A stretch of 26,686 nt of DNA from JBAROU01 sp049642385. Its GTDB lineage: Bacteria; Chloroflexota; Dehalococcoidia; DSTF01; RBG-16-68-14. Shown here one piece after another: positions 7,383 through 14,156 of this stretch. Numbering within the stretch: position 1 is the first letter of the stretch; each line of letters opens with the position of its first letter. The stretch covers positions 1-26,686 of the forward strand of contig JBAROU010000191.1 in assembly GCA_049642385.1 (NCBI GenBank). Direction: 5' to 3'. A program made the translations under genes and the position numbers. The notes under the pieces were generated by a model. That model was not told where the DNA came from. It saw nothing but the letters and a program-made list of their open reading frames with translations, and made no database searches.

Positions 7383-8636
7383 ATGATCTCAGAAGTCGTC
7401 ATGCCGCAGATGGGCGCCGACATGGAAGAAGGCACCATCGTCAAGTGGCTGAAGAACGAGGGTGATCAGGTCGCGCGCGGCGAGATCATCGCCGAGATCG
7501 AGACCGACAAAGCGAACGTAGAGATCGAGGCCTTCGACTCGGGTATCTTTCGTAAAGTGCTCGCGAACGAAGGCGATACCGTGTCCGTCGGCGAAATCAT
7601 CGCTGTCATCGCTTCGCCAGACGAAGACGTCTCGCAGTACGAGAACGGCGCGACGGCGGCCCAGCCCGTTCAGGCGAAAGCTAAGCAGTCGAAAGCTCCG
7701 GCCAAGGCCGCCCGTGGAACCTCCGCCGCGGAGCCAGCCGAAACGCCGGAGGCCGCCACCTCTGCGCCGGCGCCACCGCGCACAGACGGCCACGTACGAG
7801 CGTCGCCCGTTGCGCGCAAGCTGGCAGAGGAGCGCGGCCACGATCTTGCACAAATCGAGGGCACTGGGCCGGACGGGCGCGTCGTGCGGCGCGACGTCGA
7901 GGCCGCGATCGAGGGCGGCGCGGCCAAGCCAGAGGCAGCGCCCACCACCAGGCCCGCCGCGACCGTCGGCATGAGCAAAATGCGCCAGACCATCGCACGA
8001 CGCATGGCGCAGAGCAAGCGTGAGGCGCCCCATTACTACATCACGCTCGATATCGACATGACGGAGGCAGAGAAAGCCCGCCACCAACTCAACAACGCCT
8101 ACCACCGCGACCTGCACGTGAGCGTGAACGACCTGATCGTCAAAGCCACGGCCAAGGCGCTTGAACATCACCCGATGTTCAACACCTGGTTCGTCGATGG
8201 CGAGATCCAGCGGCACGACGCGTTCAACATCTGCATCGCCATCGCGCTCAAGGACGGGCTGATCGCACCGGCGATCCTCGACTGCGGGGCCAAGAGCCTT
8301 GCCGAGATCTCGCAGGCGAGCCGTAGTCTTGCCGAGCGCGCGAAGTCAGGCAGCCTCAAGCCCGAAGAGTACACGGGCGGCACGTTCACGATCAGCAACC
8401 TCGGCATGTACGAAGTCGAGACGCTGATCGCGATTATCCAGCCGCCCCAAACCGCGATCCTGGGTGTGGGCGGCGTGCGCGAGGCGCCCGCCGTGCGTGA
8501 CGGCGAGATCGTCGTCGCCCAGCTGATGAAGGTGGCCCTCTCCGCCGACCATCGCGTGACCGACGGCGCGCAGGGCGCCCAGTTCCTCCACGAGTTCCAG
8601 CGCTTCCTGGAAAACCCCATTGCGCTGCTGATGTAG
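7383..8636 (+). CDS. pdhC: Pyruvate dehydrogenase E2, dihydrolipoamide acetyltransferase
   Basis: Core of the PDH complex; moves the acetyl group from E1 to coenzyme A on a swinging lipoyl arm. The 417-residue protein has one N-terminal lipoyl domain with the target lysine in IETDKANVEIEA (K43), an Ala/Pro/Glu-rich linker from about 95 to 130, a peripheral subunit-binding domain (ASPVARKLAEERG through GRVVRRDVEAAI) and a C-terminal catalytic domain ending in SADHRVTDGAQG (H390, D394). TAGGAGG lies before the ATG. It is the last gene of the lip-PDH run. K43 is the probable acceptor of the lipoate made by lipB and lipA upstream. Confidence 0.95.
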   Translation: MISEVVMPQMGADMEEGTIVKWLKNEGDQVARGEIIAEIETDKANVEIEAFDSGIFRKVLANEGDTVSVGEIIAVIASPDEDVSQYENGATAAQPVQAKAKQSKAPAKAARGTSAAEPAETPEAATSAPAPPRTDGHVRASPVARKLAEERGHDLAQIEGTGPDGRVVRRDVEAAIEGGAAKPEAAPTTRPAATVGMSKMRQTIARRMAQSKREAPHYYITLDIDMTEAEKARHQLNNAYHRDLHVSVNDLIVKATAKALEHHPMFNTWFVDGEIQRHDAFNICIAIALKDGLIAPAILDCGAKSLAEISQASRSLAERAKSGSLKPEEYTGGTFTISNLGMYEVETLIAIIQPPQTAILGVGGVREAPAVRDGEIVVAQLMKVALSADHRVTDGAQGAQFLHEFQRFLENPIALLM

Positions 8637-8694
8637 TCCAGACCAACCCTCGGTTCCCTCCCTCGTTCGGCTCGTGTAGCCTGAGAGAGACCTC

Positions 8695-9666
8695 ATGCCA
8701 GCTATCACTGTGCGCGAGCTGGTCAAGCAGTTCCCGCCGGACATCCGGGCGGTGGACGGCATTGACCTGGAAATCCCAGAGGGCCAGGTCTTCGGCTTCC
8801 TGGGTCCGAACGGTTCCGGCAAGACCACCACCGTCAAGATGCTCACCACGCTGCTTCGCCCAACCAGCGGCTACGCTGAGGTCGCCGGCCTCGACGTGAC
8901 GCGCCACCCAGGGGAAGTGCGCGAGCGCATTGGCGTGGCACTCCAAGAAGCGGGCCTCGACGACAACCAGACCGGCCGTGAGCTGCTGGAGCTGCAAGGG
9001 CGCCTGTACGGCCTGCCCAGCGTGGACGTGCGCGAACGGGCGAACTACCTCCTGCGCGTGGTCGATCTGTTCGATGACGCCGGTCGGCGCATCAAAACCT
9101 ACTCTGGCGGCATGCGACGCCGCCTCGACCTCGCCGCGGCGCTGATGCACCGTCCGCGCATTATCTTCCTCGACGAACCGACGACCGGCCTCGACCCCAT
9201 CAGCCGCGAGGCAATCTGGCGCTACGTCCGCGAGCTAAACACGCAGGAGGGCGTGACCTTCTTCCTGACAACGCAGTACATGGAGGAGGCTGACCGGCTG
9301 ACCCACAACGTGGCGATCATGAACCTGGGCCGGATCGTTGCGCAGGGCTCTCCTGCCGAACTGAAGGCTTCGATTGGGACGGACGTGGTCACCGTCCACA
9401 TCGATGGCGGCGATGGCCAGCTCGCGCGAGCGCAGGACGTCCTCGGCCAGTTCGACGGTGCCAGCGAGATCAAGGCGCTGCAAGACTCGATTGTGATCTA
9501 CGCGAGAGATGGACGGCGTGCCATTGCGCGCATCGTTCTGTTGCTGGACGATGCGAACGTTCAGGTCGGCGAAGTCTCGCTCACGCACCCTACGCTGGAC
9601 GATGTCTTCCTCCGCAAGGCTGGCCAGCACATCGCTGACGAGGGGCAGCCGGAGACGCCGGAATGA
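8695..9666 (+). CDS. ABC-2 exporter ATP-binding subunit (DrrA-like)
   Basis: A 323-residue ATPase of the type that powers small two-component drug or lipid exporters. It has Walker A GPNGSGKT (37-44), a Q-loop in ALQEAGLDD, the signature YSGGMRRRLDLAAALM, Walker B IIFLDEPTTGLDP and a C-terminal extension of about 100 residues typical of the DrrA group. GAGAGA lies before the ATG, and TTCCCT (8654-8659) and TAGCCT (8677-8682) are a weak promoter candidate in the 58-bp gap after pdhC. Its stop overlaps the permease start (ATGA, 9663-9666). The substrate cannot be told from sequence. Confidence 0.93.
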   Translation: MPAITVRELVKQFPPDIRAVDGIDLEIPEGQVFGFLGPNGSGKTTTVKMLTTLLRPTSGYAEVAGLDVTRHPGEVRERIGVALQEAGLDDNQTGRELLELQGRLYGLPSVDVRERANYLLRVVDLFDDAGRRIKTYSGGMRRRLDLAAALMHRPRIIFLDEPTTGLDPISREAIWRYVRELNTQEGVTFFLTTQYMEEADRLTHNVAIMNLGRIVAQGSPAELKASIGTDVVTVHIDGGDGQLARAQDVLGQFDGASEIKALQDSIVIYARDGRRAIARIVLLLDDANVQVGEVSLTHPTLDDVFLRKAGQHIADEGQPETPE

Positions 9667-10427
9667 GCCGCTTGGTCCGTCATTCGTATTACCTGACCAT
9701 TCGCGCGTTGCGGGAGACGCTCCGTCAGCCTGCAGTAGAGATCACCAACATCTTCATCCCGATGTTCTTCTTCGCCGTCACGGTCGGCGCGATCGGCGGC
9801 GTCTCCGCCCGCGCTTTTGGAGTGACGAACTTCCTTGGCTTCCAGATGCCCGTCGCCGTGCTCCAGGCGGTCGCGGGCGCCTCTGGGAGCGCCGGGCTGG
9901 GCACGGTAACCGACATCGAACGCGGCTACTTCGACAAGCTGCTGCTCACCCCGACCCCGCGCCTTTCGCTCGTCCTCGGGCGCCTGGGCGCCGACTGCGT
10001 GCGCTCGATGGCGCTCACGGCGATCATCGTGATCGCGGGTCTGCTCACAGGGTCTGGCATGGAGTCTGGCGTCGGCGGTGCGCTGCTTATCGTCGCGATG
10101 GGCGGGCTGTTCGGACTCGCCTATGCAGGCATCGGCATGGCGATCGCGTTGCGCACCGGCAGCGCGCAGGCGGCCCAGGCGGGGTTCCTGGTCTTCTTTC
10201 CGTTGCTATTCCTTTCGCCCGCGCTCGCGCCAAAGGAAAATTTCGCCCCCTGGCTGGAGTTCCTAGCGACGATCAACCCGATCACGTACGTTCTCCAGGG
10301 GATGCGCGGCCTCGTGCTCGATGGCTGGGACCCAGGTTCGCTCGCCGGGGCGTTCGCAGCAATCTTTGGGCTCGCGGCGTTCACGCTGTCCCTGACGCTC
10401 GCAGCGATGCGTTCGCGCGTGGGATGA
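9663..10427 (+). CDS. ABC-2 type permease (DrrB-like)
   Basis: A 254-residue integral membrane protein with about six hydrophobic segments: ITNIFIPMFFFAVTVGAIGG, a stretch near FQMPVAVLQAVAG, ALTAIIVIAGLLTG, ALLIVAMGGLFGLAYAG, AGFLVFFPLLFLSPALA and a final helix near the C-terminus. The block DIERGYFDKLLLTPTPR is typical of ABC-2 permeases. It overlaps its ATPase by 4 bp, so the two form one transporter. The gene converges on the cyclic-nucleotide-binding gene. Confidence 0.9.
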   Translation: MSRLVRHSYYLTIRALRETLRQPAVEITNIFIPMFFFAVTVGAIGGVSARAFGVTNFLGFQMPVAVLQAVAGASGSAGLGTVTDIERGYFDKLLLTPTPRLSLVLGRLGADCVRSMALTAIIVIAGLLTGSGMESGVGGALLIVAMGGLFGLAYAGIGMAIALRTGSAQAAQAGFLVFFPLLFLSPALAPKENFAPWLEFLATINPITYVLQGMRGLVLDGWDPGSLAGAFAAIFGLAAFTLSLTLAAMRSRVG

Positions 10428-10501
10428 TGTGGTAAGCGATGGAGGAGCCCACAACGCCCTCCGAGCCGGAGGACGTTCGTCGTACGCGTACGGCGCGCCG
10501 G
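10428..10501. terminator. Hairpins between convergent genes, possible bidirectional terminator
   Basis: The 74-bp gap contains CCTCCG-AGC-CGGAGG (10458-10472), a perfect 6-bp stem, and the palindrome CGTACGCGTACG (10481-10492). Neither is followed by a clear T-run, so this is a weak candidate for transcription end signals on both strands. Confidence 0.35.
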
Positions 10502-10915
10502 TTACGGTATGTGTTCGCCCTCAAGGCGGCGGATGCGTTTGCTCAGCTCGGGCAGCATCGCGATGCCGATGTTGGGGTTGGCCTTGAGCTCGGCGGTGAA
10601 GTCCCAGCCGGTCATCACCAGACACTCGGTATCATCCATCGCGGTGAGCGTGGCGGAGCGTGGGTAGCCGTCCAGCAGTGACATCTCGCCGAACGAGCCG
10701 CCCGCGCCAAACTCGCCGAGCGATTTGCCCTCCTTGGTCATGCTCACGTTGCCCGAGATCACCATGTAGAACGCGACACCGCGGTCGCCTTCGGTCACAA
10801 TTGCGTCGCCTTTCTTGTACTTGCGCAGCACCACGCACTTCCCGATGCGCTTCAGGTCGTCGCGCTCGAGGCGAGAAAACATCCACACCTTGGCCAGCTC
10901 GTCTTCGTAGGCCAT
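10502..10915 (-). CDS. Single cyclic-nucleotide-binding domain protein
   Basis: A 137-residue protein made almost entirely of one Crp/PKA-type cyclic nucleotide-binding fold. The phosphate-binding cassette FGEMSLLDGYPRSAT (75-89) carries the glutamate (E77) and arginine (R86) that contact the ribose and cyclic phosphate in the family, so ligand binding is plausible. There is no C-terminal helix-turn-helix, so it is not a Crp-like transcription factor; only a short charged helix follows. GGAGG lies 8 nt before the ATG and TAGAAT (plus-strand 10958-10963) is a possible -10 box. A cyclase-domain gene 3 kb away is a possible but unproven source of ligand. Confidence 0.88.
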   Translation of the reverse strand: MAYEDELAKVWMFSRLERDDLKRIGKCVVLRKYKKGDAIVTEGDRGVAFYMVISGNVSMTKEGKSLGEFGAGGSFGEMSLLDGYPRSATLTAMDDTECLVMTGWDFTAELKANPNIGIAMLPELSKRIRRLEGEHIP

Positions 10916-10957
10916 CTTCTTCCTCCGTAGCCATGTGACGTTGACGTTGTGCCGCGT

Positions 10958-10963
10958 ATTCTA
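10958..10963 (-). promoter_or_regulatory. Possible -10 box of the cyclic-nucleotide-binding gene
   Basis: On the minus strand this reads TAGAAT, 42 bp upstream of the start codon. No good -35 hexamer is visible at the expected distance. It is divergent from the possible promoter of the kinase gene at 11006. Confidence 0.35.
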
Positions 10964-11005
10964 GCACGGCACCGCGCAGCGATACCATCTATGGTCAGGC
11001 CTCGA

Positions 11006-11011
11006 TACAAT
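11006..11011 (+). promoter_or_regulatory. -10-like box directly before the ABC1 kinase gene
   Basis: TACAAT ends 8 nt before the ATG at 11020, so a transcript from it would start almost at the start codon. There is no Shine-Dalgarno sequence. No convincing -35 is visible. The arrangement repeats what is seen before the genes at 146 and 14157. Confidence 0.4.
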
Positions 11012-11019
11012 GAGAACAC

Positions 11020-12393
11020 ATGAACGCTACTCAGCGCGTCCGCCGCTCCGCCCGAGTCACCTGGACCGCTGCCCGCATCTTCCGAGGCTATCGCTGGCTC
11101 AGCTGGCGCGAGCGTTTCCTGCCGAAAGACGAGGCGCAGCGCCGTCTGTCGGCGCGCCACCGCAAGAGCGCGCGCCTGATCTTCGAGACGGCAACCGAGC
11201 TCCAGGGGTTGCTGATCAAGACCGGGCAGATCATGGGCGCCCGCGCCGACGTGTTGCCTGACGAATACGTCGAGGTGCTCTCCAAGCTCCACGACGCCGT
11301 GCCGCCCAAGCCGTACGCCGTCGTACGCCGCGTGGTCGAACGCGAGCTGGGCGTCCCGATCGAGGCGGCCTTCGCCCAGTTCTCACACACGGCTATCGCA
11401 TCCGCGTCACTCGCCCAGGTGCACCGCGCGCGCCTGCGCGACGGCAGCGATGTCGCGGTGAAGGTCCAATATCCAGAGATCGAAGAGATCGTGAAGGTCG
11501 ATCTCCAAAACCTGCGCTTGCTTGGGCGCGTAGCCAATCGTGTAGTGCGCGACTTCGACTTCGAGCCGATCATCGAGGAACTCGGCGCGAACGTGCCGCT
11601 CGAGCTTGATTTCATCAACGAGGGACACAACGCGGAAACGACGGCGCGCAACTTCGCCGGCCACTCGGAGATCGTCATACCGCGCATCGATTGGGAGCAC
11701 ACGACACGGCGCGTGCTGACGATGGAGTACGTCGAGGGGATCAAGATCACTGACCTCGCCGCCCTGGAGGCTGCCGGCATCGACCGACAGGCCGTGTACC
11801 GCCTCGTCGCGGACAGCTACGTGAGCCAAATTTTCACGCACGGCTTTTTCCACGCCGACCCGCACCCCGGCAACCTCTTTGTTCAACCGGGCCCGAAGCT
11901 CGTCATCGTCGATTTCGGGCTGACGAAACAGCTCCCGCCGACGTTCCTACGCGGGTTCGTCCGCCTCACCACATCGCTCGTCACCCAAGACAGCGCCGGC
12001 CTGGCGCAGGCGTTCCGCGACTTGGGCTTTCAGACCCGCCACGCCGACGACGGCGTCTTCGAGACGCTGGGCGAAGCGATGATCACGCGCCTCTCGCGCA
12101 GCGGCGAGTTCAACCACGACCGCCAGCTCCTGATCGAGTTCCAGCAGCGCATGCTGCGCGTCCTGCGCGAGAACCCGGTCGTGCGCGTTCCTGGCGAGTT
12201 CTTGCTCATCGGGCGCGTGATGGGTCTGCTCTCAGGGCTTGGCGCGAGCTTGGGAGCCGACGTGAACCTGCTCGATGTGTTGGGAACGCAGGTGCAGAGC
12301 AAATCGCATGATGAAACAGCGGCCGAAGTGTTGCGTGACGAGGCAGGTGAGTTGAAAAGCCCTTCGGACCGCGCTACACTTGAACACCCGTAG
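11020..12393 (+). CDS. ABC1/AarF/UbiB family atypical kinase
   Basis: A 457-residue member of the ABC1 (ADCK/UbiB) atypical kinase family, known for roles in quinone and lipid metabolism. It shows the family's KxGQ motif (KTGQ, 67-70), the alanine-rich nucleotide loop ASASLAQVH (127-135), the VAVKV lysine (K148), ELDF (195-198), the catalytic block HADPHPGNLF (278-287) and the metal-binding DFG (298-300). All core residues are present, so it is probably an active ATPase or kinase. No transmembrane C-terminus is obvious, unlike proteobacterial UbiB. No quinone biosynthesis genes are in the window, so the pathway is unknown. The start follows a -10-like box without a ribosome binding site. Confidence 0.92.
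   Translation: MNATQRVRRSARVTWTAARIFRGYRWLSWRERFLPKDEAQRRLSARHRKSARLIFETATELQGLLIKTGQIMGARADVLPDEYVEVLSKLHDAVPPKPYAVVRRVVERELGVPIEAAFAQFSHTAIASASLAQVHRARLRDGSDVAVKVQYPEIEEIVKVDLQNLRLLGRVANRVVRDFDFEPIIEELGANVPLELDFINEGHNAETTARNFAGHSEIVIPRIDWEHTTRRVLTMEYVEGIKITDLAALEAAGIDRQAVYRLVADSYVSQIFTHGFFHADPHPGNLFVQPGPKLVIVDFGLTKQLPPTFLRGFVRLTTSLVTQDSAGLAQAFRDLGFQTRHADDGVFETLGEAMITRLSRSGEFNHDRQLLIEFQQRMLRVLRENPVVRVPGEFLLIGRVMGLLSGLGASLGADVNLLDVLGTQVQSKSHDETAAEVLRDEAGELKSPSDRATLEHP
12352..12380 (+). promoter_or_regulatory. Sigma-70-type promoter for the GltD-like gene
   Basis: TTGAAA (12352-12357) and TACACT (12375-12380) are separated by an ideal 17-bp spacer. They lie inside the 3' end of the kinase gene. 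Transcription would start near 12387, leaving a leader of about 57 nt before the ATG at 12444. Confidence 0.6.
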
Positions 12394-12443
12394 GGCCCGT
12401 CACCACAGGGCACACAACTTGCGAGGAGCGGGAGTCGACGGCC

Positions 12444-13910
12444 ATGCCCTGTGAAACGCACCAGCGGCTGGAGATCATCAGCCAGCCGATCAACAAGCAA
12501 GACCCTCAGGTTCGCATCCTCAACTGGGACGAAACGTTTCTCGGCTTTGACCTCAAGGCCGCCGAGATCGAAGCGCAGCGCTGCATTCAGTGTCCCGCCG
12601 CGCCTTGCCAGGACGCGTGCCCGGTGGGCAACGACATCCCCGGCGCGTTCCGCTTGCTCGAACAGGGGAATGTCATCGCTGCGGCGGACAAGTTCCGCGA
12701 GACGAGCAACCTACCCGAGATGTGCGGCCGCCTCTGCCCCCAGGAGCGCCTGTGCGAAGGCGCGTGCGTCGTCGCGTTCGCCATCCGGCCGGAGAGCTTC
12801 GGCACACAGCCGCCGGTCGCGATCGGCAAGCTCGAGTCGTTCGTGACCGACTACCAGCGCCAGGCGGAGGGCGGCTACCCGATACCGGAGCTGCCGCCGG
12901 CCACGGGCCGCCTGGTCGGCGTCGTGGGCGCGGGTCCGGCGGGAATGGCGGCGGCGGAGGAGCTGGCGAAGCTGGGCCACAAGGTAACGCTCTTCGACGC
13001 GTGGCCTGAAGCGGGCGGCGTGCTGCTCTACGGCATCCCGAACTTCAAGATGCGCAAGGAGATCCTCGACGAGAAGCTGGAGTACCTGTGGAAGCTGGGC
13101 ATCGAGTTCAAGGGCAACACATACGTCGGGCGGGACATCACGCTCGACGGTCTGTTCGAGCAGGGCTACGGCGCGGTGTTTCTCGCGCACGGCGCCAGCC
13201 TCGGCAACCGCCTCGATGTGCCGGGCGTCAACCTGCCCGGCGTGATGATGGCGACGGAGTTCCTCGTGCGCGGCAACCTCAGCACGGAACTGCTGCCGGA
13301 GCACCTGCGCGCGCCACTCCCGAAGGTAGACCGCGTGCTCGTCATCGGCGGCGGTGACACCTCGATGGACTGCGTGCGCACGGCCGTGCGCCTTCACGCG
13401 AAGGAGGTCACGTGCGCCTACCGCCGCACCGAGGCCGAGCAGACGGGCCGCGTGGAAGAACGCATCCACGCGCGCGAGGAGGGCGTTCGATTCGAGTATC
13501 TGGCCTCGCCAGTACGGCTGGAGGCGACACCAGAGGGCCGTGTCGCTCGCGTGCACTTCGCGCGAATGGCCCTAGGGGAGCCCGACGAATCGGGTCGGCG
13601 CCGGCCGGTGCCGACCGGTGAGGAGTTCGACGTTGACGCCGATCTCGTCGTCCTGGCGATCGGCTACGAGGCCGATGGCCAGGTGGTTCGCTCGGACGAC
13701 GGCATCGCCACGAACCGCTCGCTCGTCTCGGTCGACCCGGAAACATTCCAGACGAGCCGTCCTGGTGTGTTCGCGGGTGGCGACTGCGTGAACGGAGCCG
13801 ACCTGGTCGTCACCGCTCTCGCGGACGGCCGCAGCGCCGCCGCGGCGATCGATCAGTACCTGGCGGGCCTACCCAAGAAGGGTTCGACCGCCATCGTCGG
13901 CGTCCGCTGA
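12444..13910 (+). CDS. gltD: GltD-like NAD(P)H-dependent flavoprotein oxidoreductase
   Basis: A 488-residue protein of the glutamate synthase small-subunit family, which passes electrons from NADPH through FAD and iron-sulfur clusters. The N-terminal domain has two cysteine sets, C47, C50, C55 and C59, then C94, C98, C104 and C108, as in GltD. VVGAGPAGMAAAEELAKLG binds FAD, VLVIGGGDTSMDCVRTA is the second nucleotide fold, and GVFAGGDCVNGADLVVTA is the C-terminal FAD motif. The length is normal. No gltA/gltB large subunit is in the window, so it may serve a large subunit elsewhere or act with another partner, as related proteins do in sulfide dehydrogenase or pyrimidine catabolism. GGGAG precedes the ATG. 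Confidence 0.88.
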   Translation: MPCETHQRLEIISQPINKQDPQVRILNWDETFLGFDLKAAEIEAQRCIQCPAAPCQDACPVGNDIPGAFRLLEQGNVIAAADKFRETSNLPEMCGRLCPQERLCEGACVVAFAIRPESFGTQPPVAIGKLESFVTDYQRQAEGGYPIPELPPATGRLVGVVGAGPAGMAAAEELAKLGHKVTLFDAWPEAGGVLLYGIPNFKMRKEILDEKLEYLWKLGIEFKGNTYVGRDITLDGLFEQGYGAVFLAHGASLGNRLDVPGVNLPGVMMATEFLVRGNLSTELLPEHLRAPLPKVDRVLVIGGGDTSMDCVRTAVRLHAKEVTCAYRRTEAEQTGRVEERIHAREEGVRFEYLASPVRLEATPEGRVARVHFARMALGEPDESGRRRPVPTGEEFDVDADLVVLAIGYEADGQVVRSDDGIATNRSLVSVDPETFQTSRPGVFAGGDCVNGADLVVTALADGRSAAAAIDQYLAGLPKKGSTAIVGVR

Positions 13911-13925
13911 CTATTTTGTGGGACA

Positions 13926-13945
13926 CCTGCCCGCCGGCAGGCGGG
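13926..13945 (+). terminator. GC-rich hairpin after the GltD-like gene
   Basis: CCTGCC-CGCC-GGCAGG (13926-13941) and the overlapping alternative CCCGCC-GGCA-GGCGGG (13930-13945) each form a perfect 6-bp stem with a 4-nt loop, starting 15 bp past the stop codon. There is no following T-run, so it could be a terminator or simply the edge of the repeat cluster. Confidence 0.4.
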
Positions 13946-14052
13946 GGCTTTAGCCTGTCCTATTTGGATCCTTTTCTTCGCGGGTCAGGCTTTAGCCTGA
14001 CACCCGACAGCAAAGCTAAGTAGGCCGGGCGGCAGCAGGCTTTAGCCTGTCG
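13946..14052. repeat. Cluster of three palindromic repeats with the core GGCTTTAGCCTG
   Basis: Three copies of one short motif occur in one 246-bp intergenic region (13911-14156): GGCTTTAGCCTGTC at 13946-13959, the palindrome TCAGGCT-TT-AGCCTGA at 13985-14000 with flanking GGG and CCC arms, and CAGGCT-TT-AGCCTG at 14036-14049. Spacing between cores is 42 and 50 bp. A degenerate copy lies at 23269-23284 in the T-box leader. They look like REP/MITE-type dispersed elements. No transposase is near. Confidence 0.85.
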
Positions 14053-14141
14053 ATCGGTTCTACGGCTCTCTTCGGTCTGAGCCAGGCGCCAGCCAGCGCG
14101 TGTAGCTCCAACGTGTCCTACCGTTGCGAACCATTCTCATG

Positions 14142-14147
14142 TAGGAT
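14142..14147 (+). promoter_or_regulatory. -10-like box directly before the cyclase-fusion gene
   Basis: TAGGAT ends 9 nt before the ATG at 14157. No -35 box at a normal distance and no Shine-Dalgarno sequence are visible. This would give a nearly leaderless transcript. Confidence 0.35.
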
Positions 14148-14156
14148 CGTGCTGCT

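Noticed and set aside
10439..10681. 80-codon plus-strand frame after the ABC permease
   Set aside because: It runs antisense into the cyclic-nucleotide-binding gene, has no motif, and most of its sequence mirrors that gene.
13911..14156. CRISPR array
   Set aside because: Only three short, imperfect palindromic cores with unequal spacing and no constant repeat of 24-40 bp; better explained as REP-like elements.
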